From Limnohabitans sp. (GTDB lineage Bacteria; Pseudomonadota; Gammaproteobacteria; Burkholderiales; Burkholderiaceae_C), in assembly GCA_009693305.1 (NCBI GenBank), contig SHXN01000006.1, positions 1 to 33,342 on the forward strand: a DNA stretch of 33,342 bases. The letters run 5' to 3'. Both the position numbers and the translations under genes were made by a program. Positions within the stretch are counted from its first letter, which is position 1. Each line of letters opens with the position of its first letter. A model generated the notes under the pieces. It was not told where the DNA came from. It did no database searches and saw only the letters and a list, made by a program, of their open reading frames with translations. Positions 19,059 to 26,675 of the stretch are shown one piece after another.

Positions 19059-19139
19059 TCGTTACCTGACCCCAATCAAAGGGGGGAGGGGTTAGGGCGG
19101 ACGACGATTTTGGCTTGCCGCTGAGGAGTCCGCCCTAAC
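19054..19139 (-). repeat. Structured repeat, right copy of inverted pair
   Basis: This is the inverted partner of the left copy. Its stem is a perfect 12-bp inverted repeat, GTTAGGGCGGAC (19091-19102) with GTCCGCCCTAAC (19128-19139). On the reverse strand the loop reads ACTCCTC, GGCAAGCC, TCGTCG, and the inner tail is ATTGGGGTCAGGTAAC then ATTAAT. The stem sequence differs from the left copy but still pairs, which points to preservation of the fold. An extra CCCTCCCCCC-like stretch lies between stem and tail. Confidence 0.85.
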
Positions 19140-19180
19140 GCTTCGCCCGCACATGCATGCAAATGCAGACAATCAAAAGA

Positions 19181-20044
19181 TTACTTTTTATAAGCAATCA
19201 CTTTCTGACGTTGTTCACCCAAGCCCTCAATACCCACCGTCATCACATCGCCCCTTTTCAAGAACACAGGCGCTGGCTTTCCGTCTTTCTTAACGCCCAT
19301 ACCCACCCCTGGAGGTGTACCGGTTGTGATCACGTCACCGGGCATCAATGTCATGAATTGACTAGTATAGCTAATTAACTTAGCCACATTAAAAATCATG
19401 GTCTTGGTATTGCCGTCTTGCATGCGCTTGCCATTCAAATCCATCCACATGTGAAGTTTTTGTGGATTAGGCAATTCATCACGCGTTACCAACCAAGGAC
19501 CAATTGGGCCGAATGTGTCGCAACCCTTGCCCTTGTCCCATGTGCCGCCGCGTTCAATTTGAAATTCGCGCTCACTCACATCGTTGACCACACAATAACC
19601 CGCCGCATAACTCAATGCATCTTTGAGTGATACGTAAGAAGCCTTGGTGCCGATGACAACGCCGAGTTCAACTTCCCAGTCGGACTTAACTGAGTTTTTA
19701 GGCAACATCACATCATCATCGGGTCCTTGAATGGAACTGATGGCTTTGGTAAAAATAATAGGCTCAGAAGGAATGGGCAAGCCCGCTTCTGCTGCGTGAT
19801 CGGCGTAGTTCAATCCAATCGCAATGAATTTGCCAATGTGTTTGACGGGGCATCCCATGCGAGGCGTGCCGCGCACGAGCGGCAATTTGTCGGTTTTGAG
19901 TTTTTGCAATTTGGCCAAAGCTTTGTCGCTCAAGTGCTCGGGCGTGATGTCATCAATCACACCGCTTAAGTCACGCAGTTTGCCGTGTGCATCGATGAGG
20001 CCTGGTTTTTCTTTGTCGAGGTTGCCGTAGCGAACGAGTTTCAT
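19181..20044 (-). CDS. Fumarylacetoacetate hydrolase-family hydrolase, probably for a 2,4-diketo-3-deoxy sugar acid
   Basis: A 287-residue FAH-family protein. Its conserved core is visible: KFIAIGLNYADHAAE, SDWEVELGVVIG (metal-binding Glu pair), VVNDVSEREFQ, GCDTFGPIGPWLVTRDE (Asp region), and GDVITTGTPPGVGMG. In L-rhamnonate and L-fuconate catabolism, family members cleave the 2,4-diketo-3-deoxy acid to pyruvate and a hydroxyacid. The adjacent SDR genes, one like 2-keto-3-deoxy-L-fuconate dehydrogenase, support that role here. I chose the ATG at 20044, which has a GGAG-type ribosome site in the preceding bases, over the ORF-track start at 20098. It is the last gene of the minus arm, 22 bp after SDR2. 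Exact substrate is uncertain. Confidence 0.82.
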   Translation of the reverse strand: MKLVRYGNLDKEKPGLIDAHGKLRDLSGVIDDITPEHLSDKALAKLQKLKTDKLPLVRGTPRMGCPVKHIGKFIAIGLNYADHAAEAGLPIPSEPIIFTKAISSIQGPDDDVMLPKNSVKSDWEVELGVVIGTKASYVSLKDALSYAAGYCVVNDVSEREFQIERGGTWDKGKGCDTFGPIGPWLVTRDELPNPQKLHMWMDLNGKRMQDGNTKTMIFNVAKLISYTSQFMTLMPGDVITTGTPPGVGMGVKKDGKPAPVFLKRGDVMTVGIEGLGEQRQKVIAYKK

Positions 20045-20066
20045 GTTTTCTCCGTTGTAAAAATGG

Positions 20067-20824
20067 TTAATACGTTGATCGTCCACCCGAGAGGTCAAAA
20101 ACCGCTCCAGTGGAAAAAGAACATTCTTCGGTGCTGAGCCACGTGATCATGGCTGCTACTTCATCGGTTGTGCCAAATCTGCCCATGGGGATTTTACTCA
20201 GCATAAACTGAATGTGCTCAGGCGTCATTTGATCAAACATCGACGTCTTGACTGCGGCAGGTGTCACGCAATTGACCCGCACACCTGTATCAGCCAATTC
20301 TTTACCCAAAGACTTTGTGATGCCTATAACCGCAGCCTTGCTGGCACTGTAAGCGCTCGCATTAGGATTGCCCTCTTTGCCTGCAACCGATGCGATGTTG
20401 ACAATGCGTCCGTAATTATTGGCCTTCATGTGCAAACTGATTTCGCGACAGCAATGAAACAATCCATGCACATTGATGTCAAACACTTGTTTCCAAGCAT
20501 CAACGGGATAGTCCCACAGCTTGGTGTTGGGGCCTGTGATGCCCGCGCTGTTGACAAGCACATCTACTTTTGCAATCGTAAAGGTTTCTTTGGCTGCATT
20601 AACAACGGATGGATGACTAGCAACATCCACGTGCACACACGACACAACCGCGTCTGCGATTTTTTTTTTAATTCTTCTACCGCTTTGCCCATACCGCCTA
20701 TATCGCGATCCCAAATGGTGACGCGCGCGCCAGAACTGAGCATTCGCTGTGCAATGGCAAATCCAATGCCTGTTGCACCGCCCGTAATCACCGCATGTCG
20801 GCCTTTTAAATCGAGAGCATTCAT
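20067..20824 (-). pseudogene. SDR-family dehydrogenase, frameshifted at a poly-A tract
   Basis: The N-terminal frame reads MNALDLKGRHAVITGGATGIG to VEELKKK, then runs into nonsense. The remaining protein lies in another frame from KIADAVVSCVHVD onward, with VLVNSAGITGPN, the catalytic pair in AYSASKAAV, and a normal C-terminus ending SGGRSTY. The join is a run of ten A in the coding strand (T10 at 20660-20669); eight or eleven would restore the frame. Apart from this the gene looks undamaged and would be about 250 residues. It resembles sugar-acid or 2-keto-3-deoxy-rhamnonate-type dehydrogenases, fitting its place between another SDR and the FAH hydrolase. Slippage at the A-run could still yield some product; that is inference. 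Confidence 0.8.
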
Positions 20825-20840
20825 ATATTTTTCTTTCAGT

Positions 20841-21575
20841 TTAAATTGTCATACCACCATCAACCGAGAATAAATTGCCTGTTGAAAATGCGGATTCATC
20901 GGAAGCCAAAAACACCACCATCGGCGCAATTTCATGCGCTTGCGCCAAACGACCCATCGGCTGCCGATTAATAAAATCAATACGGGCTTTGGCAGGATCG
21001 GCATAACTGTTGATACGGTCTTGCAATGATGGTGTATCTACCGTGCCGGGACACAAGACATTGCAACGAATGCCCTGACGGACATAATCGGCCGCAACGC
21101 TTTTGGTCAATCCAATAACCGCCGCTTTACTGGCGCCATACACAAAGCGACTGGGCAATCCTCTCACGCTCGACGCAATACTGGCCATGTTAATGATGCT
21201 ACCACCACCATTGGCCAGCATTTTGGGTATTACCGCTTGAATCACCCAAAACTGTGAACGCACATTGAGGTTGAATGCAAAATTCCAATCACCATCGGTT
21301 GCGTCCATCACCGTGCCGTTGTGCACATAACCCGCGCAATTAAAAACAGCATCAATGCGTGGCAACTCGGCCACTTTTTTGATAATGGCGTTTTTATCCA
21401 TCACATCAAGCACCGATGCATGCACGCCTTTGACGCTGCTATAGGACTCGAGCAATTTTGCATTGACATCGGTTGCATAAACCATTGCACCTTCGGCGAC
21501 CATCGCCATCACTGTTGCTCGACCAATGCCTTGGCCTGAAGCCGTGACAAAAATATGTTTTCCATTGAGTCTCAT
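20841..21575 (-). CDS. SDR-family 2-keto-3-deoxy-L-fuconate-type dehydrogenase
   Basis: A 244-residue intact short-chain dehydrogenase with the cofactor motif VTASGQGIGRA, VFNCAGYVHNGT, IINMASIASSVRG and the active-site pair in FVYGASKAAVIGLTKS. The pattern VHNGT, ASSVRG and CNVLCPGTVDTPSL closely matches the enzymes that oxidise 2-keto-3-deoxy-L-fuconate at C4 with NAD+. Its start overlaps the stop of the upstream enolase-family gene by four bases (ATGA). With the FAH hydrolase two genes on, it fits an oxidative, aldolase-free sugar-acid route. Substrate may be a related 2-keto-3-deoxy acid rather than the fuconate form itself. Confidence 0.85.
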   Translation of the reverse strand: MRLNGKHIFVTASGQGIGRATVMAMVAEGAMVYATDVNAKLLESYSSVKGVHASVLDVMDKNAIIKKVAELPRIDAVFNCAGYVHNGTVMDATDGDWNFAFNLNVRSQFWVIQAVIPKMLANGGGSIINMASIASSVRGLPSRFVYGASKAAVIGLTKSVAADYVRQGIRCNVLCPGTVDTPSLQDRINSYADPAKARIDFINRQPMGRLAQAHEIAPMVVFLASDESAFSTGNLFSVDGGMTI

Positions 21576-22687
21576 GATTTTTTAATCTCCTGTTGAATAC
21601 TTGCTCTGCGACCAATGGCCGCCCAATCCCATTCGATACCGAGTCCTGCGCTGTTGGGTGCATGCGCAAAACCATTCTCAACCACAATGCGTGATGTGGT
21701 GATGTCGTCAAATTGTGGAATGTATTCGACCCATGCCGCGTTGGGCACTGCGGCGCACAAACTCACGTGCAACTCCATCAAAAAATGCCGACACACGGGC
21801 ACGTCAAAACCTTCTGCCAAATGCGCTACCTTGATCCATGGCGTGATGCCACCGATGCGCGCCACATCGGGTTGCACAATACTACACCGCCGATTGTTCT
21901 AAATATTCTCTAAACTGCGACAGGTGATACATCGATTCACCCACGGCAATAGGAATTTGGGTTTGCTCGCGCAATTGTCTATGGCCCGATACATCTTCTA
22001 CGGGCATGGGCTCGTCAATCCATGACAAATCCAAACCATCGAATGCGCATGCGCGTCTGATAATTTCGGGCCTATTGAATCCTTGATTGGCATCGGTTAT
22101 CAAATCAAAAGCGGACCCGACTGCATCACGCACGGCGCTCAAACGCGCCACGTCTTCGCTAACATGAGGTCTGCCTATTTTTATTTTTGCGCCTTTGAAT
22201 CTTTGCGACTTGGCTTGTAGGGCTTGTTCCACCAATTGGGTTGTTGAGAGTTCAAGCCAACCGCCTTCGGTTGTGTATACAGGCACTTTGGGTTGTGCGC
22301 CACCCAACAATCGCCACAGAGGTAATTGTTGACTTCTGGCACGCCAATCCCACAACGCTGTATCCACACAGGACAAAGCCAAACTGGTAATGGCGCCAAC
22401 GGCTGTTGCATGGGTGAAGTAAAACAAATCTTTCAAATGGCTTTGTTGTCCATGGGACTGCGCCCAATTAAACGCGTCACCAAATGATCCTGCAGCAATG
22501 CCATCACCGATGTGCCGCCTGTGCCTGTGGTGTATGCATAACCCGTGGCGTCGATTCCATCACTGCAATGCAAGGTGAGCAATAAAGTTTCTTGCGTTAC
22601 AAACAATTGAATTGCATCTGTCCTCACCACCTTGGGCGGCAAATCAACTTTTCGCAAAGTAACACTGCGAATCACAACTTCAGTCAT
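21572..22687 (-). pseudogene. Enolase-superfamily sugar-acid dehydratase (mandelate racemase subgroup), two frameshifts
   Basis: Three frames are needed. The first reads MTEVVIRSVTLRKVDLPPK to RSPMDNKAI. A one-base loss (ATTTGAAAG where ATTTGGAAAG is expected) shifts to KDLFYFTHATAVGAITSLA. The middle part has the catalytic KIK in FKGAKIKIGRP, DANQGF, WIDEPMP and AVGESMYH. A one-base gain after EQSAV shifts to SIVQPDVARIGGITPW, with the catalytic His in VCRHFLMELH, ending QQEIKKS. All metal ligands (Asp, Glu, Glu) and the Lys and His bases are preserved across the pieces. It resembles galactarate/talarate-type dehydratases more than the longer L-fuconate dehydratases. It would head the minus arm, overlapping the SDR start by four bases. 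Confidence 0.85.
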
Positions 22688-22785
22688 CGATTGGGTATCT
22701 CAAAAAAAACAGAGCCCATCTACTTGGGGTTCATGCGGATAGAACAAGGCTTGACGCTGATTGCTTATCCATGTCACCATTGTGC

Positions 22786-22810
22786 AATTGGTCAGAGCAC
22801 TTGTCCAATT
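22786..22810. promoter_or_regulatory. Candidate GntR-family operator
   Basis: A 25-bp near-palindrome lies in the 160-bp gap between the divergent arms. The arms are AATTGGTCA (22786-22794) and TGTCCAATT (22802-22810), 8 of 9 positions matching, with a 7-bp centre. The TTGGTC/CCAA arrangement resembles FadR/FCD-type operators, and the relic regulator gene begins 38 bp away. The link to that regulator is inferred. Confidence 0.5.
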
Positions 22811-22847
22811 CGCGTATTCCCTGATGTGACTCTTTTTTTGTTTTCAA

Positions 22848-23571
22848 ATGCCCTTGCAAATCGTTGAATCTCAACGTCTTTATCGACAAATCTCCGAACA
22901 GCTGCGCGCCCTCATTCAAAGTGGCGAATTTGTAGCGGGCGAGCGTTTGCCCGGAGAGCGCGGTTTGGCCCAACAATTGGGGGTGAGTCGCCCCACCGTG
23001 CGCGAAGCATTGATTGCACTCGAGGTTGAAGGGGTGATTGAAGTTCACACAGGTTCTGGCATTTATGTGTGCGAAAAAAGAAAACCCGCACGCAAAAAAA
23101 AATTATGTCAATGAAGATTGGCGCCCGCTTGAAGTGTTGAGCGCACGCCTTTTAATTTAAACTGAAATTGCAGGACTCGCCGCCATTCATGCCTCACGAC
23201 AAGATATGCAAAATATTGCACAAGCTTTGCATCAAATGAAAAAAGAGGTGGCCAACGGACAAGTGCCACGTCATGGCGATGAATCTTTTCATTTGGCCAT
23301 TGCACAAGCGTGTGGTAACAGTGTTCTGATCGACACATTAGCGCGCTATTGGCAGGCACGCAACGGCCCATTGTTTCAATGCTTAGGCGAACATTTTGAA
23401 AACTCAGTTTCTTGGGGCCAAGCGATTGCCGAGCACGAACGCGTGTACCAAGCCATTCGAGAACGCAACAGCACGGTGGCCAAACGCGCCATGCAACATC
23501 ACCTCAAGCAGGCCCACAAAAGATACAGCGCGAGCTGGCGTCGCCCACCCAATCACCCCAGTGGTTTTTGA
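22848..23571 (+). pseudogene. FadR/GntR-family transcription regulator, frameshift plus nonsense
   Basis: The N-terminal winged-helix domain is intact in the first frame (YRQISEQLRALIQSGEFVAG, LGVSRPTVREALIALEVEGVIEV). A run of nine A (23094-23102) then shifts the reading; eight would continue as NYVNEDWRPLEVLSARLLI. An in-frame TAA (23158-23160) replaces what should be Glu before TEIAGLAAIHA. The remaining FCD ligand domain follows, with the usual His-containing segments ESFHLAIAQACGNSVL, IAEHERVYQAI and AMQHHLKQAHKR. The restored length is about 240 residues, normal for the family. A regulator of this class would normally repress the flanking catabolic genes and be released by a sugar-acid ligand. 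Two independent lesions make it a true pseudogene. Confidence 0.88.
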
Positions 23572-23606
23572 TTTTCCGTCAGCACTTTTTTTAACAGGAG
23601 ACAAGC

Positions 23607-24585
23607 ATGAAAAAACGTTTACGCCTTCAACTACTAGCTACCGCAGGTGCACTTGCACTCGGTTTGTTGGGTAGCGCAACGGTGCAAGCCCAGCAAAAAC
23701 TCAAATGGGCACACGTGTACGAAACATCTGAGCCTTATCACACCGAGTCGGTATGGGCGGCCGATGAGATTAAAAAACGCAGCATTTGAAATTCAAGTGT
23801 TTCCTGCGTCCACATTAGGCAAAGAAACCGACATTAACCAAGGCCTCACCTTGGGCACCGTTGACATGATCATCAGTGGTCCATCATTTGCAGCACGCAC
23901 ATACCCACGATTTGGTATTGCTTACTATCCGTTCATCTTCCGTGATGGCGATCATTTATTGGCTTACTCCAAGAGCCCTGTGTTTCAAGAGATGGTCAAC
24001 GAGTTTCGTGCCAAAACAGGTATTCAAGTCACGGCCTATACCTATTATGGCGCTCGCCACACCACTGCTCAAAAAGTCTTTACCAATTGCGAAGGCATGA
24101 AGGGAATCAAAATTCGTGTGCCTGACGTACCCTTATACCGCGCCACACCTGAAGCATGCGGTGCCAACCCCACACCGATTGCATTTGCTGAAGTGTATTT
24201 GGCATTGCAAAACGGCACCGTAGATGCACAAGAGAACCCTTTGACTACCATTGAAGCTAAGAAGTTCTATGAAGTACAAAAAGCCATTATGTTGACGGGT
24301 CATATTGTGGATGGATTAATTACACAAATTGCTCCACATGTGTGGAATAAGTTGAGCGACGCTGAAAAGAAAATGTTCACTGAAGTGACGCAACAAGCTG
24401 CATCACGTGCAACAGCACAAATCAAAAAACGTGAAGCTGAGTTGGCTGATGAGTTCAAGAAAAAAGGTTTGCAAATTGTTACGGTGGATCGCAAAAGTTT
24501 TCAAGACGCTGTATTAAAGGCCAAACCGCTTGAGTCAATGAGTTTCACACGCGCTGATTACGACAAGATTCAAGCCGCCAAATAA
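23607..24585 (+). pseudogene. TRAP transporter solute-binding protein (DctP family), frameshifted
   Basis: A periplasmic C4/sugar-acid binding protein of a TRAP system. It starts with a strong ribosome site (AGGAGA, 7 bp before the ATG) and a signal peptide, MKKRLRLQLLATAGALALGL through VQAQQ. The first frame ends at DEIKKRSI; the rest continues in another frame from FEIQVFPASTLGKETDINQG. Family comparison suggests a short out-of-frame deletion where residues like NGR should be. The ligand-contacting Arg in KIRVPDVPLY and the DAQENPLTTIEAKK segment are intact downstream. Total length is normal (about 325 residues). It is followed by a hairpin terminator and then dctQ. With the frame broken near residue 58 the transporter should lack its binding protein. 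Confidence 0.88.
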
Positions 24586-24598
24586 TTGTTAAGTCGCA

Positions 24599-24636
24599 TC
24601 TATCCATTCGGTATTAATCGAATGGATAGATTTTTT
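24599..24636 (+). terminator. Intrinsic terminator/attenuator between dctP and dctQ
   Basis: A perfect 12-bp inverted repeat, TCTATCCATTCG and CGAATGGATAGA, with an 8-nt loop (GTATTAAT), is followed immediately by TTTTTT. The stem is AT-rich, so termination is probably partial, allowing more binding protein than membrane subunits. The dctQ start lies 21 bp beyond. Confidence 0.85.
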
Positions 24637-24656
24637 AGTTTAATGAGGTCGTACAC

Positions 24657-25232
24657 ATGAGCGCTTCCATAGATATTTATTCTGGCCCCAAAATCATAAG
24701 CGACGATGGGCAGTTTCACTCCACCGATGAAGAAGTCGATTTGTCAGGCACGCCTATAGAGGCTTGGGTGGCCTTATTTTTCTTTTGGGCGCTAGGCCTC
24801 ACCGTTTTCCATCAATTTTTTACCCGCTATGTACTTAATAATTCTGCCGCATGGACAGAGGAGATAGCGCGCTATTTGCTTATAGCTTCTGTTTTCACGG
24901 GTGCTGCGATTGGTGTGGCTAAAAACAACCACATACAAGTTGATTTCTTTTATCGCCATCTGCCGCATGTGGTGTGCAGGGCGCTTTCAGTTTTAACGGA
25001 TTTGTTGCGTTGCGCTTTTTTAGGGACGGCCACTTTTTTAACTTGGCAAATGATGGAACGCTTGGGCAGTTACAAAATGACCATTGTTGATTTGCCGATG
25101 AACATTGTGTATGGTATTTGTATGTTTGGTTTTGCTACTATGTTTTTGCGATCATTATGGGTTGCCAAAGTTCATTGGGAGCGCGGCTACAGCGTGCTCG
25201 AAAAACCCGCCACCGAAATGAGCGATCGTTGA
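24657..25232 (+). CDS. TRAP transporter small permease (DctQ family)
   Basis: The small membrane subunit of a TRAP transporter, 191 residues, with four predicted transmembrane helices. Recognisable pieces are EAWVALFFFWALGLTVFHQFFTRY (TM1), AAWTEEIARYLLIASVFTGAAIG (the family's conserved W-x-E-E-x-x-R-Y motif and TM2), NHIQVDFFYRHLP, and FGFATMFLRSLWVAK (TM4). An acidic N-terminal extension precedes TM1. A GAGG ribosome site lies about 9 bp before the ATG. It is separated from dctP by the hairpin terminator and followed 32 bp on by dctM. Intact, although its binding protein is broken. Confidence 0.93.
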   Translation: MSASIDIYSGPKIISDDGQFHSTDEEVDLSGTPIEAWVALFFFWALGLTVFHQFFTRYVLNNSAAWTEEIARYLLIASVFTGAAIGVAKNNHIQVDFFYRHLPHVVCRALSVLTDLLRCAFLGTATFLTWQMMERLGSYKMTIVDLPMNIVYGICMFGFATMFLRSLWVAKVHWERGYSVLEKPATEMSDR

Positions 25233-25263
25233 TGCATTCCACCTCTTTATATAAAGTGCCCCT

Positions 25264-26658
25264 ATGTTAAAAATTATTTTTTTAATTCTCTTGAGTGGCG
25301 GCATACCTGTGGCTATTTCCATGGCGGGCGCGTCTTTCATTTATTTAATCTATCAAGGCTCAACACCGCCGTTTGTGGTGATTCATCGTATGGTGTCGGG
25401 CATTGATAGTTTTCCTTTGTTGGCCGTGCCGTTTTTTATTCTTGCGGGTAATTTGATGAACAACGCAGGCATCACCAATCGCATTTACAACTATGCATTG
25501 GCCTTGGTGGGTTGGCTCAAAGGTGGGTTAGGCCATGTGAACGTATTGGGGTCTGTTATTTTTGCAGGCATGAGTGGAACAGCCATCGCAGACGCAGCAG
25601 GATTGGGAACCATCGAAATCAAAGCCATGACCGATCACGGCTATAGCAAAGAATTTTCTGTGGGCGTCACTGCTGCTTCAGCCACATTAGGTCCCATCAT
25701 TCCACCGAGTTTGCCTTTTGTGATTTACGGCATGATGGCCAATGTGTCGGTGGGTGCTTTGTTCATGGCGGGCATATCACCTGGTGTTTTAATGGCATTT
25801 TTAATGATGCTCACCGTTGCTTACTTTGCGCATAAAAATGGTTGGGGCGCCGATGTCAAATTTGAATGGCCACGCGTGATCAAAGCGTTGATTGAAACGG
25901 TTGTTGTGATTGCTTGGCCTTTGTCAATTTGGTATTTGGTCACTCAATTGGGTTTTCAACCGCAATGGACGGTGTTTGCTGCCATCGCTGTTTTATTTGT
26001 TGCCGATCGCTTCTTTGATTTTCAAGCGGTGTTGCCCATCATGACGCCTGTCCTTTTAATTGGCGGCATGACAACAGGCGTTTTTACACCCACCGAAGGC
26101 GCGATTGCCGCATGCGTATGGGCTTTGATTTTGGGATTGTTGTGGTATCGCACCATGACGCTCAAAATGTTTGTCAAGGTGTGTTTAGAAACCGTTGAAA
26201 CAACAGCCACGGTCTTGTTCATCGTTGCGGCCGCGAGTATTTTTGGTTGGATGCTTACAGCAACAGGCGTCACTGCGGCGATTGGCGAATGGGTGTTGGG
26301 TTTTACCAAAGAGCCATGGGTGTTTTTATTGCTCGCTAATTTGTTGATGTTGTTTGTGGGGTGTTTTTTAGAGCCCACGGCGGCCATCACCATCTTGGTT
26401 CCTATCTTGGTTCCCATTTGTCAAAAGTTGGGCATTGATTTGGTTCACTTTGGTTTGGTGATGGTGCTCAACCTAATGATTGGTTTGTTGCATCCTCCTA
26501 TGGGCATGGTGTTGTTTGTATTGGCACGCGTTGCCAAACTCAGCGTGGAGAGAACCACCATGGCGATCTTGCCTTGGTTGGTGCCGCTATTGGGTAGCTT
26601 GGTGGTCATCACTTATGTACCCAGTTTGGTACTGTGGTTACCCAAATTGGTTTATTAA
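25264..26658 (+). CDS. TRAP transporter large permease (DctM family)
   Basis: The sodium-coupled transport subunit of a TRAP system, 464 residues and strongly hydrophobic throughout. Family landmarks are SGIDSFPLLAVPFFILAGNLMNNAGI, LGHVNVLGSVIFAGMSGTAIADAAGLG, AASATLGPIIPPSLPFVIYG, VFTPTEGAIAACVWALILG and LNLMIGLLHPPMGMVLFVL. It is somewhat longer than the usual ~430 residues, with extra sequence in the middle (WTVFAAIAVLFVADRFFDF) that fits an additional hydrophobic segment seen in some members. The reading frame is intact. It imports an organic acid, most likely a sugar acid given the neighbours, though the substrate is set by the broken DctP. Confidence 0.93.
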   Translation: MLKIIFLILLSGGIPVAISMAGASFIYLIYQGSTPPFVVIHRMVSGIDSFPLLAVPFFILAGNLMNNAGITNRIYNYALALVGWLKGGLGHVNVLGSVIFAGMSGTAIADAAGLGTIEIKAMTDHGYSKEFSVGVTAASATLGPIIPPSLPFVIYGMMANVSVGALFMAGISPGVLMAFLMMLTVAYFAHKNGWGADVKFEWPRVIKALIETVVVIAWPLSIWYLVTQLGFQPQWTVFAAIAVLFVADRFFDFQAVLPIMTPVLLIGGMTTGVFTPTEGAIAACVWALILGLLWYRTMTLKMFVKVCLETVETTATVLFIVAAASIFGWMLTATGVTAAIGEWVLGFTKEPWVFLLLANLLMLFVGCFLEPTAAITILVPILVPICQKLGIDLVHFGLVMVLNLMIGLLHPPMGMVLFVLARVAKLSVERTTMAILPWLVPLLGSLVVITYVPSLVLWLPKLVY

Positions 26659-26675
26659 CTTTTTAAATTTCAATC

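Larger units (their letters stand above)
18298..19139. mobile_element. Putative non-autonomous element flanked by inverted structured repeats
   Basis: A unit of about 840 bp is bounded by two inverted copies of the structured repeat, with the GGGGTCAG tails facing inward and the hairpins outward. Between them are an AT-rich leader (18379-18540) and a broken gene encoding a HEPN-like protein; no transposase is present. The unit sits between the end of ttcA and the end of an FAH-family gene, and its interior is visibly more AT-rich than either neighbour. No target-site duplication was found by eye. It could be a REP-type cassette mobilised in trans, or two independent REP insertions around a resident gene. 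Confidence 0.55.
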
